This document shows positions 6,615 through 16,967 of a stretch of 39,232 nt of DNA, piece after piece; position 1 is the stretch's first letter; each line of letters opens with the position of its first letter. Made by a program: the position numbers and the translations under genes. The stretch is taken from IMG/VR virus record IMGVR_UViG_3300007735_000710, positions 1 to 39,232 of that record; one strand, 5' to 3'. The notes beneath the pieces are model-generated. The model was not told the DNA's origin. It searched no databases and saw only the letters and a list, made by a program, of their open reading frames with translations. This DNA is from a virus.

Positions 6615-8732
6615 TTAACGCATCACCATAAGGTAAACACCAGCGTTGTCAACATAAGTAGCGCTATTAAGGTGTGTAACACTAATACGGAATGACGCTG
6701 TATTTCGTTCGTTAGCCGACGACGACGACCTTTCGTAAACGCTGGCTTGATTAGCAGTAGTTCTATTGTCTTGCCAAACTGAACCCGTAAATGCATAGTT
6801 AGTATCCGGCATAGCGGTTGCAAAATTTATAATGTAGTTTCCGGTTCCGGTTTTGGCGACACTACTAATATTGCCACTAGCGCGAATATTAAGCACTTCA
6901 ATTGTAATTCCTACAGTTATGCCAGCAGTATCTAGCGGTGTCTGAACTGTAAAAGTCTTGCTTGTAAGAACAGTAACAACAAACGTGCCACTACCAAAAC
7001 CAGAGGTATTCGCAATGACAATACCGTGTCCCGTAAGTAGACCATGATCGTTTGTTGTAGTAATGGTGGCAGTCGTACTACCAGATTGACGAACTACAGT
7101 AGACGCTCCTCCAGCAAAAGAGCCAAGAGTAGTTGCATCAAAGTTTACCCAAGCGCGAACACCAAAAATAGGGGCATTTCCAGTTGGCGTAGTTTGGGTT
7201 GCTGTTCCAAAAGTAACATTACCATTAATAGTGGTATTGCCGGTAATTGTCGCTGTTGCCAGCGTTGTGTTTCCAGTTACCCCTAAGGTTCCACCAACAG
7301 TCATATTCCCGGAAGCGGCCACAGGACCAGAAATGCTCGTCGTTCCGATGCCTTGGACATTCAGGTTGCCCGTGGTTGTGAGGCTGCCGTGGATCTTGGC
7401 GGAAGTGGTATTAGTGCTTCCGATAGTCGTGGTGTTAGAACCTTCACCAACAGCAAGGGCTCCGATAACGATTTCGTTTGAGACTCCCTGCTCTTTTGCT
7501 CGGGTGTTATAGCCCAAATACACGCCATTCGTTGCCGAAGTTAGAATCGTACTGCCGTTTGGAAGGTAACTACCAGCGTTTCCACCTAGACCGCAATTTC
7601 CGGTTCCAACCAGCCCCCCAATCGCGTAGTAACCGCAACCGGCATTTAGATTTCCTGTAGTGTTTCCATCAAGGGCGTAAGCACCCACCGCAGCGTTGTA
7701 ATTACCAGTAGTGTTGGCCCGCATTGCCCGCCACCCAATGGCCGCACTCTGACTCCCGGTTGTGACTGCCTCTCCAGACCGAATTCCAACACAGGTGTTT
7801 GATCGCGTACCAGCCGTCGCCGTGGATCCCGTTTCACCGATATAAATGGTATTTGCGTCTGCATTTCCATTAGAAAGCGCAAAGCCATCAATAGTAGCCG
7901 CACCAGTTGAAACAAGACTAGTTGCAGTCAGGGTTCCGTTTACCGCTGCGTTTGCATTAGTCGTTGTCGCACTATTGAAAGTGACTGGAGCGGCAAAACT
8001 TGCCACATTACGGGTTGCCCCAAAATTCCGAAGACACGCCGACAAACCCGCTCCGGGATTAGCCACCAAAGTCAAAGTAGCGCCGTTATTAGTAACAGTA
8101 AAGTTTGTGTTTGGACGCTGGATAACACCGCCAATATCCAGAATAAACATATTGGGATCGGTAGAAACAGCGGCTGGACTCAGGGTATAATTAAGTTGTC
8201 CATTTACCGTAGTAAAAGTCCATGATTGTGGCGCAGCAATAGCCGAACCATACAGACTAATTGCATCTACATAGCCCTTGGATACAGCATCACTTGCTTG
8301 CGTGGCTTCGCCAAGATTGGTAATACGCTTATTGTTAGCGTCCCAATTAACGGCGTCCAAAGTGGGTCCAAGTGCGCCGCTGCCAGTATCTTCTGCTTCT
8401 TGGGTAATGTGAAGAAGACCCTTTGCCATATTGTCGAGGTCTTCTTCCGTCAAAACCGAACCGTTGTTAAAGTTAACAATGTTTCCTTGGAATCCAGAAA
8501 CAGTAGAAGGAGTTTCACGTTGAATTTTTACAGAAACTCCATTAGCGGGAGCCGTAGTAAATTCAACAGAGGGTGAGGCGGTATTTAGGTTTTGAAAAGA
8601 ATACCCAGTAGTTTGGAGTACGTCATCCAAATAAACCTTCAAGAAACCGCTGCTAATCCAGCCGTCGATTTCCGCAAAAGTAAAGTTCGTCGTTGAACCG
8701 TTTGCAGTATAAAGTTTATAACTATTGGGCAT
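6615..8732 (-). CDS. Tail fibre protein (T7 gp17-like N-terminus)
   Basis: A 705-residue trimeric fibre. Residues 1-150 match the virion-attachment domain of T7 gp17 (YKLYTANGSTTNFTF, then VYLDDVLQTTGYSF and EEDLDNMAKGLLH). The shaft carries repeats of the Hep/Hag-like type in the region of about residues 300-430 (AAIGWRAMRANTTGN, AAVGAYALDGNTTGN), then short beta-solenoid repeats GNTTxxxxxxTGN. The C-terminal 100 residues (YIINFATAMPDTNYAFTGSV and onward) resemble receptor-binding tips of other phage fibres. No S74 chaperone domain is visible. Ribosome binding site AAGGAG precedes the ATG. Confidence 0.92.
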   Translation of the reverse strand: MPNSYKLYTANGSTTNFTFAEIDGWISSGFLKVYLDDVLQTTGYSFQNLNTASPSVEFTTAPANGVSVKIQRETPSTVSGFQGNIVNFNNGSVLTEEDLDNMAKGLLHITQEAEDTGSGALGPTLDAVNWDANNKRITNLGEATQASDAVSKGYVDAISLYGSAIAAPQSWTFTTVNGQLNYTLSPAAVSTDPNMFILDIGGVIQRPNTNFTVTNNGATLTLVANPGAGLSACLRNFGATRNVASFAAPVTFNSATTTNANAAVNGTLTATSLVSTGAATIDGFALSNGNADANTIYIGETGSTATAGTRSNTCVGIRSGEAVTTGSQSAAIGWRAMRANTTGNYNAAVGAYALDGNTTGNLNAGCGYYAIGGLVGTGNCGLGGNAGSYLPNGSTILTSATNGVYLGYNTRAKEQGVSNEIVIGALAVGEGSNTTTIGSTNTTSAKIHGSLTTTGNLNVQGIGTTSISGPVAASGNMTVGGTLGVTGNTTLATATITGNTTINGNVTFGTATQTTPTGNAPIFGVRAWVNFDATTLGSFAGGASTVVRQSGSTTATITTTNDHGLLTGHGIVIANTSGFGSGTFVVTVLTSKTFTVQTPLDTAGITVGITIEVLNIRASGNISSVAKTGTGNYIINFATAMPDTNYAFTGSVWQDNRTTANQASVYERSSSSANERNTASFRISVTHLNSATYVDNAGVYLMVMR

Positions 8733-8750
8733 TAGATAGACTCCTTAGAT

Positions 8751-11700
8751 TCAGTTCCTTGATTTTCTTGGTTGGTTTCGATTTAGATTAAACAGTACAT
8801 CGATCTCTTCTTCAGCAACGTTTAAAAATTGCTTTACGCCGATAATATTTTGGAACGGAAGAAGAAGACGGGCTTTATGAACTGTGCTTTCGGTGATTTC
8901 CCCTTCCAACCCAGTTTCCATAGCCTGTCCAACCGTAGCCCCATAGACATCCCCAATAACGGCCTTTGTTCGGTTGTAAATGGCTTCTCCGGGGAATCCG
9001 TACCAGTTCAGTCCAGAGTACCGATACGGGGAAAACAGCGGGTCAGGACTAACCGTAGAGGTCCACAGAGCGTCTGCCCCGATAGTTAGGAAGGAGAACT
9101 CCGCTGGGCCAGTCATTGCGCCCCGAATAAAACCCGGAATCGTGAGGGTCTTTTCGAGTTCTTCCACCTTCTTCTTATTATTTGCAGCCTCGTAAGACTT
9201 CAAATCAGCGTAGTTACGACCATACTGAATAAGACCGGCAAACAACAGAGTTGCCGAAATCTCCTGCACCACCTTGACGCCGCCGCCACGGCCCAGCCGT
9301 CCAGCATTTTGAACAAGGAAGTTGTCCACACCCTTAAGGTTAAAGGTGCGGAATTGAGTCAAAAGACGACCAAGGAAAGAAAAGGCATGCTTATGGAAGT
9401 CGCCTCGGGTGGGCATATCCTGAATTCGAGTACGAACCATTCGGTTGACAAAAGTCTTGACCAGATCCATTTCCTTCTGATCAATATTAGCCATGTCAAC
9501 TACACGCGATCCCAAGAAGCGATTTTCAACCTTAGCGTTTGCCCCAACAAACCGAATGGCTTCTTCGTACTGAGCGGGTTCAAGACCAAGTGTTCGGACT
9601 GTGGCGGGATCCAGCCGCTTTGCAACGCCCTTAGCCACATCGTACAGGTGTTGAACGCTGGTCGCAGCCGTCAACTGCTGGGTAAAACTGGTAATAGGGG
9701 CAAGACCGCTAATATCAGACATGACATTGGCCGTGCTATCCAGAACCCGCTTAACACCATTGTAAATAGCCCCGCCACCACCAATCTCGGCAGAACGAAC
9801 GGCATCAACAGTAGGATCAAACAGCGCACGACGCATTCGATCCGTTGAGGGGGCCAGCCACGAGTCAATGAACGAAGCAAAGTTCTGAGCCGGAAGATCC
9901 AGATTCTTCCAGTTCTTCAACATCTCAACAAGAATTGGCATCTGCTGAATGGTGTTACGCAGTCCCAAAGTGCCTACAATACGGGACAGTTCTCCAAGCG
10001 CAGCCAGACCAAACTGACCTCCAGTAGTCAGGTAGCCGAAAGGCAGGGCAATACCAAGAGTCTTATCAAAGATCCCCTGCGAACCCTGATGGATAGGCTC
10101 GTATCGGATGGCCCCAATCACTTCTCGGAGGCCCTCCATTGTGCCCTTTTCCATCGTATCTCCAAGTTTATTGACAAGAGCAAGCATCTTATCAACCGTG
10201 TCAACCTCAACCTCGTTCTGAAGAACCTCTCCCTTACCCGTGACAAAACGTGGACCAAAGACTCCACGGGCCTTCATCTCGGCGTTAAAAGCATCCAGAA
10301 GACGCTTCTCATTCACCGCCCCCATCACCGAGGTAATGTACTTTCGGAAAACAAAAGGCAGATCATCGTTGGTAAGATCGGCCAAAGACAGGGTGTTTGT
10401 ATTGTCGTTGAACGGGTTGTTGCGAAGTGCGACAGAAGCCTCTTCGTTCAGGAGAAGACGGCCTCGACCAAACGGAGTCTTGCTGGCCGTCTTGGCTTTA
10501 ATTGGGCCAAGAAGTTCCGACAGAGAGTCAAACAGTTCCTGATCCTGCTGAGTCAGCGGGGCGTTTTCAGAACCCCGAGCAATATCAATCAGACGGTTTG
10601 CAAAGGCCGTAGCAGCCTCATCAATATCGTCCGTAAAGACCTGTTCGACTCCATCGATCACAACTCGCCTACCATCCTGATCAATGGCTGTGCGAATCAA
10701 AGAGATCAGATCCTGCTTGCCCGCCTCCGTGGTTGCCAGACGGCGAATCTTGTCAAACCGCCAAACTCGGGGCATGTAATTACGAACAGCACCCTTGGTG
10801 AAACCACGAAGACCCGCCTCAGCGGCAACTTCGTGAATGCTATTGAAAATTTGACGGAATCCCTGAGCCGTTTCATTCACAGCCGACAGGGCATCGTCAT
10901 AGTTACCTGTACGCAACTGCTTGATGACTCGTTGATTAAACTGTCGCTGAAGTTCCCGCTTACCAAAAGCATGGCGCATCACCGACCCAATATTGGTGGG
11001 GGCGGGAACATTCTCAACGCCGCCTCCCATGGCAAATCGAACATAGCCATTTCGATAGCCCTTGAGGAAGGTGAACATGGTCTTGTGCAGCAGCATAGTC
11101 CCAGATTCAAAAATGGTCTGGGGCTGGGCCTTATCTAGAGCCCTTCGCGCATTGAACGACAGCCACGCAACAAGCCGTGCCGCACCATTGTTCGACTCCA
11201 TGGCACGGGCGGCCTGATTAAACAGGGGACTGAGCAGAGGCATGCGCTCGGTAAACCATTGACGAAGTTGGGGAACATTGCTGAAATCCGCGCCACCACC
11301 CATGGGAGCAGGCGAGGGTCCCAGCAATCCAGCACCAGCCGCCCCCGCACCACCAGCACCCGTGGTCTTAACGCTCATCTTATTGAGCAGCGACGCAGGG
11401 AGATACATTGGCTTGGCTTTGATTTCAGCCCTAGCCGCAGCACTCAACTTCGCTCCCTTGGCCGTTCCGATCTTTTCGTTGATGATCTTGATTACGGCAG
11501 CGCGGCGAGCATTGGCATCAAGAACTTCCTTACCCTTAGCATTGATACGCTTAGGGGGCTTTTGAGAAATTTCTCGAAGACCATCAACTACATCTTCAAC
11601 AACCTTGCGGTTAACCATGCCTCCGCGCTCACGGATTTCCTGAAGAACTTGAAAGATCAAGGACTTCTCGCCAGCCGGGTCCATATGGGTTCCAGCGCGG

Positions 11701-13193
11701 AAGTGATTCCAAATCTCAGTCACCATGTCATCACGAACAACGGCATCCATAACCGTTCGATCCACGCCCGGAATAAAGGCTCGTTCAGCCGTGGGACGAA
11801 GTCGAGCAGCCGCCTCTGGGGAAATGTTGCTAGTAACCTCTTCCCAGAACGCCTTATTGAACCCGCCAGCCTGAAGACGACGGCCATTGGTGTTTACAAG
11901 GGCCCGTCCCAGCATGGCAAAGACCTCTTCGGTCAGTTCCACTCCAGCCAGAGACAGTTCAAAAGCCGCAGCCTTGATGGCCGAACGGATACCAATAGTG
12001 GGCTTGGCGGTCTTGCCCACGGTCGGCCTAAGGGGACGCTGGGCCTCTTCGGCAATCTCTTCTGCAAGACTGCGAACAGGTCGTGGAGCCCCAGCAATCG
12101 GAACTTCGCCAAGCGGGAGAGTCCTCGTACCCGGGATGTTGGTATCGACCACCCCAAGATCAGCCCGCCTCTTCCAGTCAAAGAACAAGTCTCGACCCAC
12201 TCGGCGGGTTTCATCCACCATCGACAGGGCTCCCGGGGCGAACAGCATTTGGTCCGCAGCAGCAGGAGCGTTAAACTGGACACGATCTCCCCAAGTAATG
12301 GTGTATCCACCGGGGAGTTCGGTAGTGCGAAGACGACGGAATTCATCGGCGGCCTCTTCAATGTGTGAACGGACAAAAGCCCGCCCAAACACCCCACCAC
12401 CAAGAACGCCAGCAATGGTTCCGGAACCAGCCAATTGCAGCATAACAGAAGTGGCCGAAGGGTCGTAGACCGGATCCAGACCATTGCGAAGACTGTGGTA
12501 CATGGCTTCTTCGGCTACGCCAAGGGCTGCAAAACGAGCCGTAAGGTTCAGGCGGCTAACCGTAGCAGCAGCCTCAGCAGCAGCCTCAGCCATTGCCTGC
12601 GAACGCCACGAGCCCAGACCGACCGAAGCCGCCCGTCCAGCCAGCGTAGTACGCGCCCCAAGGCCAGCAATAGCCAGAGGCTCCGCAGCAATACCAATAG
12701 CCGTAAGGGCCGCCAGATCAATACCAGTTGCCGCCAAAGCCTCCGCACCACTCACCATACTCTGGGCTTCGGGAAGGCCAGCCTTGATGAACATGGTCCT
12801 GTCAACCATCTGGGCATAGGAGTTAGACGACAGGATAAAAGGCCACTCCGAGTACGGCACGGTCTTCAACATCTCCGCAACGCCTTCGGGATTGTTATCC
12901 CCACCAAAGGTTGCCGGATCGCTGACCGGGTTGTACTCGGACTTGCTCTTGGACAGGTTTAGCGGATCGCTTGGTGTATCGGCAAAGGCATCATCGAAAG
13001 CCATACCAAGGCGCATGCCAACTGTGCCAACAAGAGTATCTCGGCCCGCAAACAGGAAGCCGCCACCAGCAGCGTCGTACATGTACTGAACATCGGGATC
13101 AGTATTGATGTTCTGTGCGGCCTTTTCAGCCCGTTCCCGACTTTCCGCTGGAGTCAGAGAAAAGATCGGAGCGTCAAAACGTACTTTTGCCAT
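8751..13193 (-). CDS. Large internal virion protein (T7 gp16-like)
   Basis: A 1480-residue protein, the largest in the genome, between the gp15-like gene and the fibre gene, exactly as T7 gene 16. A hydrophobic, Ala-rich stretch lies at about 150-180 and a Gly-rich linker near 615-645. Members of this family are ejected and form part of the channel through the cell envelope. I see no lytic transglycosylase motif at the N-terminus, which T7 gp16 has. The rest is Ala-rich helix. The ribosome binding site is weak (GAGAAAAC). Confidence 0.88.
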   Translation of the reverse strand: MAKVRFDAPIFSLTPAESRERAEKAAQNINTDPDVQYMYDAAGGGFLFAGRDTLVGTVGMRLGMAFDDAFADTPSDPLNLSKSKSEYNPVSDPATFGGDNNPEGVAEMLKTVPYSEWPFILSSNSYAQMVDRTMFIKAGLPEAQSMVSGAEALAATGIDLAALTAIGIAAEPLAIAGLGARTTLAGRAASVGLGSWRSQAMAEAAAEAAATVSRLNLTARFAALGVAEEAMYHSLRNGLDPVYDPSATSVMLQLAGSGTIAGVLGGGVFGRAFVRSHIEEAADEFRRLRTTELPGGYTITWGDRVQFNAPAAADQMLFAPGALSMVDETRRVGRDLFFDWKRRADLGVVDTNIPGTRTLPLGEVPIAGAPRPVRSLAEEIAEEAQRPLRPTVGKTAKPTIGIRSAIKAAAFELSLAGVELTEEVFAMLGRALVNTNGRRLQAGGFNKAFWEEVTSNISPEAAARLRPTAERAFIPGVDRTVMDAVVRDDMVTEIWNHFRAGTHMDPAGEKSLIFQVLQEIRERGGMVNRKVVEDVVDGLREISQKPPKRINAKGKEVLDANARRAAVIKIINEKIGTAKGAKLSAAARAEIKAKPMYLPASLLNKMSVKTTGAGGAGAAGAGLLGPSPAPMGGGADFSNVPQLRQWFTERMPLLSPLFNQAARAMESNNGAARLVAWLSFNARRALDKAQPQTIFESGTMLLHKTMFTFLKGYRNGYVRFAMGGGVENVPAPTNIGSVMRHAFGKRELQRQFNQRVIKQLRTGNYDDALSAVNETAQGFRQIFNSIHEVAAEAGLRGFTKGAVRNYMPRVWRFDKIRRLATTEAGKQDLISLIRTAIDQDGRRVVIDGVEQVFTDDIDEAATAFANRLIDIARGSENAPLTQQDQELFDSLSELLGPIKAKTASKTPFGRGRLLLNEEASVALRNNPFNDNTNTLSLADLTNDDLPFVFRKYITSVMGAVNEKRLLDAFNAEMKARGVFGPRFVTGKGEVLQNEVEVDTVDKMLALVNKLGDTMEKGTMEGLREVIGAIRYEPIHQGSQGIFDKTLGIALPFGYLTTGGQFGLAALGELSRIVGTLGLRNTIQQMPILVEMLKNWKNLDLPAQNFASFIDSWLAPSTDRMRRALFDPTVDAVRSAEIGGGGAIYNGVKRVLDSTANVMSDISGLAPITSFTQQLTAATSVQHLYDVAKGVAKRLDPATVRTLGLEPAQYEEAIRFVGANAKVENRFLGSRVVDMANIDQKEMDLVKTFVNRMVRTRIQDMPTRGDFHKHAFSFLGRLLTQFRTFNLKGVDNFLVQNAGRLGRGGGVKVVQEISATLLFAGLIQYGRNYADLKSYEAANNKKKVEELEKTLTIPGFIRGAMTGPAEFSFLTIGADALWTSTVSPDPLFSPYRYSGLNWYGFPGEAIYNRTKAVIGDVYGATVGQAMETGLEGEITESTVHKARLLLPFQNIIGVKQFLNVAEEEIDVLFNLNRNQPRKSRN

Positions 13194-13213
13194 TTGAAGT
13201 TTTCTCGTTTAAT

Positions 13214-15802
13214 TTACCAAGTCAGTTCGCCAAACGTTGGAGTTTCTTGTTCTGGCGGAGGAGTCTTAGGAATACTGAAACGACGAATAACCTCTGGTGC
13301 GGTTTGATTAAGATCCGTGGACTTAATTAAATCGTTTGACTGGGCGACTCCATTAAGACGCGGAGCCAGTAGTGCCGTTCCATCGCTCAACTGCTGCACA
13401 ACCACCAGCGTAGTTCCATCTGGATACTTCTGACTTCCATCAGGCCGTTTCTGAGAACGCATCCATGCTTCAACATAATCCCCATCAATAAAAGGCATCA
13501 GGCCCTTCTTGGGAATGATCGAACCACCAACAATGATATGGTCATTAAGAACTTCTTCCTGCGCCATACGCATTGCCAACTTCATATTCCCAATAGCCTT
13601 GCCACCAAGATGCTTGAAGGTTGCCTTAGCCAGCACCGAAGAAGTATACAGCGTTGCATCACTATCGGTAATCTGGTTCTTATCCCTAAAAGCAGTCATG
13701 TTGTCGTACAGAGTCTGGGCATCCTTACCAGTTCCTGTATCGAACTCAATCCATCCCGTGGGCTTGCTGAGGTCAAATGGAGCCGCTCCCAAACCACGAG
13801 GAATAGTCTTCATCTGAACCATGTCTCGTGCAATGTCCGTAGGCTTGGCCCCCATTGCATATTGGTTTGATGCCCAGTTAAGCATGGCAAACATTTGCTT
13901 ACCGTTGGCCGAGTCTGGGTTTGGAATGATGACATCCATGGGAAGATTGTTCTGCATGGCGTACATATACGCATTCAGCGTTGCCTCAAAATCTTCCGAC
14001 ATCCCAGTTTCGACTTCTTGCGTATTAAAACCCCGGATAAACGACTGAAGCCTATAACTTGCTTCACGCTGGTCATCAAAGGTCTGACCAACATACATCT
14101 TCAGGGCTGCAACTCGTCCACGAAGACCCAACTTCTCTGCTCGGATTTCTGGAGTATCATTTGCATCGGGCATCAGAGAGCCGTTGCGAAACTTGGCTCC
14201 AAGAGCCGCTGCCTGCTGTTCGATAATGGCATCAAATTTGGCATACGCCTGCCCATCCAGAGCCTTAGCCTTATCAGTTCCCGGGCGGATATTAAACGCG
14301 GCATAGGAGCGATCCAGTCGTTGCTTGATGCTGACAAGATCGGGAACTTCGACAACGGCTCCACCACCAAGGAAAGACGCAAAAGAACTAGACGCTTCGC
14401 TGGTGATGCCCGGAGATTCTGGAGATCCATTCCACAGAGCATTGGTCATCCGCTCGACACGCGCCACATCACGACGTTCGCTTGCCCGATTCCAAGAGCG
14501 AAGCCAGACTTCTTCATAGCCCATCATTTCTCGTTTTGGCAGGCCCATCCGAGTCATATCGGTCTTCAAACGATCAAACTTAATCGACTGAAGATCTCCA
14601 TCGGCCATTCCTGTTTCTTCTGGCCTAATATTTTGACTTTCTTCTTCAATACGAGACAGGATAAAGTCATCGTTCTTTTGCTTTACAGCGTCTTCGGCTT
14701 CTCGTCGCGCTGTCTTAAGACTGGCGGTGTAATAGCCGCGCTTTGACTCCATTTCTTGGGCAGTAATCGTAATCTTACGATCTGGTCCAGCCATGAAGTC
14801 ATCAATTCGCTTGAGCCCATCTTCTTCCGACAGTTCCCCACGGACAACGGCATTCACAGTTTCCAGTCGAAACTTCTCAAACGCCTGCGACTCTTCCATG
14901 GTCAGGCGATTGCGGCGGGCTTCGATCTCGGGCATCTTTGCCATCAGCGTTGCCTTGGCAAAGGGCGTATCCTTAAGCAGGCCCGTACCAGAACGAAGAC
15001 CATTCAACAGCCTCTCCGCACTCTCGGGGTCGTCCATATCAGCCATAGCCTCAATCAGAGCCTTGGTGGCAAACTGATTAATTTGACGCTGGTTATAGCC
15101 AGATCGCCCAAGACCGTCGATGTACTCCTGCAAACTATTAAGTGAGTTATCCTTGATGATTGGGTCGGTACTGCGAGAATCCTGAATGGCTTGAGCCACA
15201 GCAGCAGTCACACCTTGACCAACCTTCTGCTCACGAGTCTTCTGGATATTCTCCTCGTGAGTCATTCCCATACTAGCAATGAAAGGATTAAACGACTCGT
15301 AAAAAGCCCTGCTCATATAAGGAGCATTGCCAAGTACGGAATTTACATTGTTTGTATATTGAGCCGCCAACGCATTAAAGCCATCCGGGCTCTCAAGGAA
15401 CGCCGGATCTTCTTCAGCCCTACGATTATACAAAGACATAAAGTGAGAACGGGCTCGAAGACCCTCTACCGTACCGCTGGCTTTTTGAGCCCCAACAGCC
15501 ATCCATGGATTCTCAAGTGGCTTGATTTCTCCAGAATCGACCAATTGCTTGTAGGACTTCTGGCTCTTATTCACCATGTCCATGCCCTTCAGCACTTCTT
15601 CCTCATTTGACTCTTGCTTCAGGGTTCCCGCAAGGCGGGCTGCCGTCAAAGAAAAGTCCTTAAAGGCATTGGCAAATTGAAGAGCCAGATTGACGCTCTG
15701 CTGATCGAACAGTTCGACAGCCGCTGCACCCGCCTCCGCCGGAGCCACAAAAGTGCTGAGGGGCTGTGCCTGAACGCTCAAAGAAGGTCGCTGCTTTGCC
15801 AT
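13214..15802 (-). CDS. Internal virion protein (T7 gp15-like)
   Basis: An 862-residue, mainly helical, charged protein with no membrane segment. The N-terminus (MAKQRPSLSVQAQPLSTFV) and its location between gp14-like and gp16-like genes identify it as the second ejected core protein. Its length is near that of T7 gp15 (747) but larger. With gp14 and gp16 it forms the inner core and the trans-envelope DNA channel. A small gap of 20 bases separates it from the gp16-like gene. Confidence 0.88.
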   Translation of the reverse strand: MAKQRPSLSVQAQPLSTFVAPAEAGAAAVELFDQQSVNLALQFANAFKDFSLTAARLAGTLKQESNEEEVLKGMDMVNKSQKSYKQLVDSGEIKPLENPWMAVGAQKASGTVEGLRARSHFMSLYNRRAEEDPAFLESPDGFNALAAQYTNNVNSVLGNAPYMSRAFYESFNPFIASMGMTHEENIQKTREQKVGQGVTAAVAQAIQDSRSTDPIIKDNSLNSLQEYIDGLGRSGYNQRQINQFATKALIEAMADMDDPESAERLLNGLRSGTGLLKDTPFAKATLMAKMPEIEARRNRLTMEESQAFEKFRLETVNAVVRGELSEEDGLKRIDDFMAGPDRKITITAQEMESKRGYYTASLKTARREAEDAVKQKNDDFILSRIEEESQNIRPEETGMADGDLQSIKFDRLKTDMTRMGLPKREMMGYEEVWLRSWNRASERRDVARVERMTNALWNGSPESPGITSEASSSFASFLGGGAVVEVPDLVSIKQRLDRSYAAFNIRPGTDKAKALDGQAYAKFDAIIEQQAAALGAKFRNGSLMPDANDTPEIRAEKLGLRGRVAALKMYVGQTFDDQREASYRLQSFIRGFNTQEVETGMSEDFEATLNAYMYAMQNNLPMDVIIPNPDSANGKQMFAMLNWASNQYAMGAKPTDIARDMVQMKTIPRGLGAAPFDLSKPTGWIEFDTGTGKDAQTLYDNMTAFRDKNQITDSDATLYTSSVLAKATFKHLGGKAIGNMKLAMRMAQEEVLNDHIIVGGSIIPKKGLMPFIDGDYVEAWMRSQKRPDGSQKYPDGTTLVVVQQLSDGTALLAPRLNGVAQSNDLIKSTDLNQTAPEVIRRFSIPKTPPPEQETPTFGELTW

Positions 15803-15805
15803 GTA

Positions 15806-16504
15806 TTAGGGCCTAATAGGGGAATAGGTCTGAGTAAAGGTAAACTTACCCGGCATCGGGCCAAACGGAGTCTGCGTAAAACCCGGAGGTGTTGGGGCTG
15901 TCGTGGGGTTGGCCGCAGCACCGACTCCCGGAGGAGCATTAAATGACTGGAGGGCGCTATAGGCAGCAAGACCAGTCGTAAGCCCACCGAGAATATTTGT
16001 GGCCGCAGACACCGTGGCAACAGGCGGCAGGGGATTCGGATAGCCATTATTGATAGCGTTCTGCCCACGGGCATAAATAGCCTTGGCTTCCATGGAGGAT
16101 TGAGCCCGGAACGACTGGAATGACCGTGTTGCGGCAGACTCAAACTCTGCAACATCTCGTTCAAACTCTTGATGCAAAAGATCCACAGTACGGCCTTCAA
16201 TCCCAGCCGCCGCCGTTTGAGCGCGTACTGTAGCCCCAGCCATACGAGCATTCCGGGTTAGGTTTTCCAATTCCTGCCTAGTAGCCGCCGCCTGCTCAAT
16301 GTCACGACGAGCCAACTGGTCAATCTGAAGACCAACATCTTTAGTTACAGCCAACGCAGTCTGACGATATCGTTCATTTCCAGCAATACCCAATTGAGCA
16401 CGATATTTATTTTGCTGGCTTGCGGCATCCGCCTGTGCCTTTTGATTGACAGCGGCAGATGCGGCTCCAATTGCTACAGCCGCTCCAATACCAAAATCAC
16501 ACAT
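15806..16504 (-). CDS. Internal virion protein (T7 gp14-like)
   Basis: A 232-residue protein. The N-terminus MCDFGIGAAVAIGAASAAVN is hydrophobic, followed by a long Ala/Gln-rich helix region (about 25-150) and a Pro/Gly/Ala-rich C-terminal part. This is the normal pattern for the smallest ejected internal protein of T7-like phages, which in T7 goes to the outer membrane. Its ATG overlaps the stop of the upstream gp13-like gene (ATGTGTGA). Confidence 0.87.
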   Translation of the reverse strand: MCDFGIGAAVAIGAASAAVNQKAQADAASQQNKYRAQLGIAGNERYRQTALAVTKDVGLQIDQLARRDIEQAAATRQELENLTRNARMAGATVRAQTAAAGIEGRTVDLLHQEFERDVAEFESAATRSFQSFRAQSSMEAKAIYARGQNAINNGYPNPLPPVATVSAATNILGGLTTGLAAYSALQSFNAPPGVGAAANPTTAPTPPGFTQTPFGPMPGKFTFTQTYSPIRP

Positions 16505-16967
16505 GACGAAGCCTCACGAATTCTATAAAGGGAACTTGTCGATAGCCAAAATTACTGTGTCGCTTGATCAGTTTAAAACCAAGCCATTGTAACCACTTGA
16601 TATGTACAACATTTTTTTCATAAACCACGTTGTATGCAAGTGGGATTTTAGACTGCATATAGTCCACCCAATAATGGGACTTTCGGAGAAACTCGTACCT
16701 ATGCCGCATCAAGCCGTTTGCTCCGAGAAGCCAGATAATTCCGCAGAGGTTGGGCTCGGTAATGCCGTAGCCAAACATAGCCAAAGGCGTCTTGGCAGCA
16801 TCCTCTCGGTATATTGTAAAACACTCTGTGGATCTCTGAAAGCCAGCCAATAAAGCATCTACAGCAGATAGACCGCTAGCCGCATCGATTTCTTCGGCAT
16901 CCTCTGGTCGGATATCCGAAGCGATGATTTCAGCGTCCCCTTCTATTGTTGGCCGTGCCTCAATCAT
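16497..16967 (-). CDS. gp13-like protein (DUF2833/GNAT-like)
   Basis: A 156-residue protein in the place of T7 gene 13, between tail tube B and the gp14-like gene. The pattern 'RPEDAEEIDAASG...PLAMFGYG...GIIWLLGANGLMRHRYEFLR...NVVYEKNVVHIKWLQWLGFKL' fits the DUF2833 group, which has an acetyltransferase-like fold. In T7, gp13 is needed for correct virion assembly. It overlaps both neighbours by a few bases, so it is co-translated with them. Confidence 0.85.
   Translation of the reverse strand: MIEARPTIEGDAEIIASDIRPEDAEEIDAASGLSAVDALLAGFQRSTECFTIYREDAAKTPLAMFGYGITEPNLCGIIWLLGANGLMRHRYEFLRKSHYWVDYMQSKIPLAYNVVYEKNVVHIKWLQWLGFKLIKRHSNFGYRQVPFIEFVRLRHV

Noticed and set aside
10089-12368. Long open frames on the plus strand (10089-11138 and 11259-12368)
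   Set aside because: They lie antisense to the gp16-like gene, have no sensible ribosome binding sites or domains, and follow from codon bias on the coding strand.
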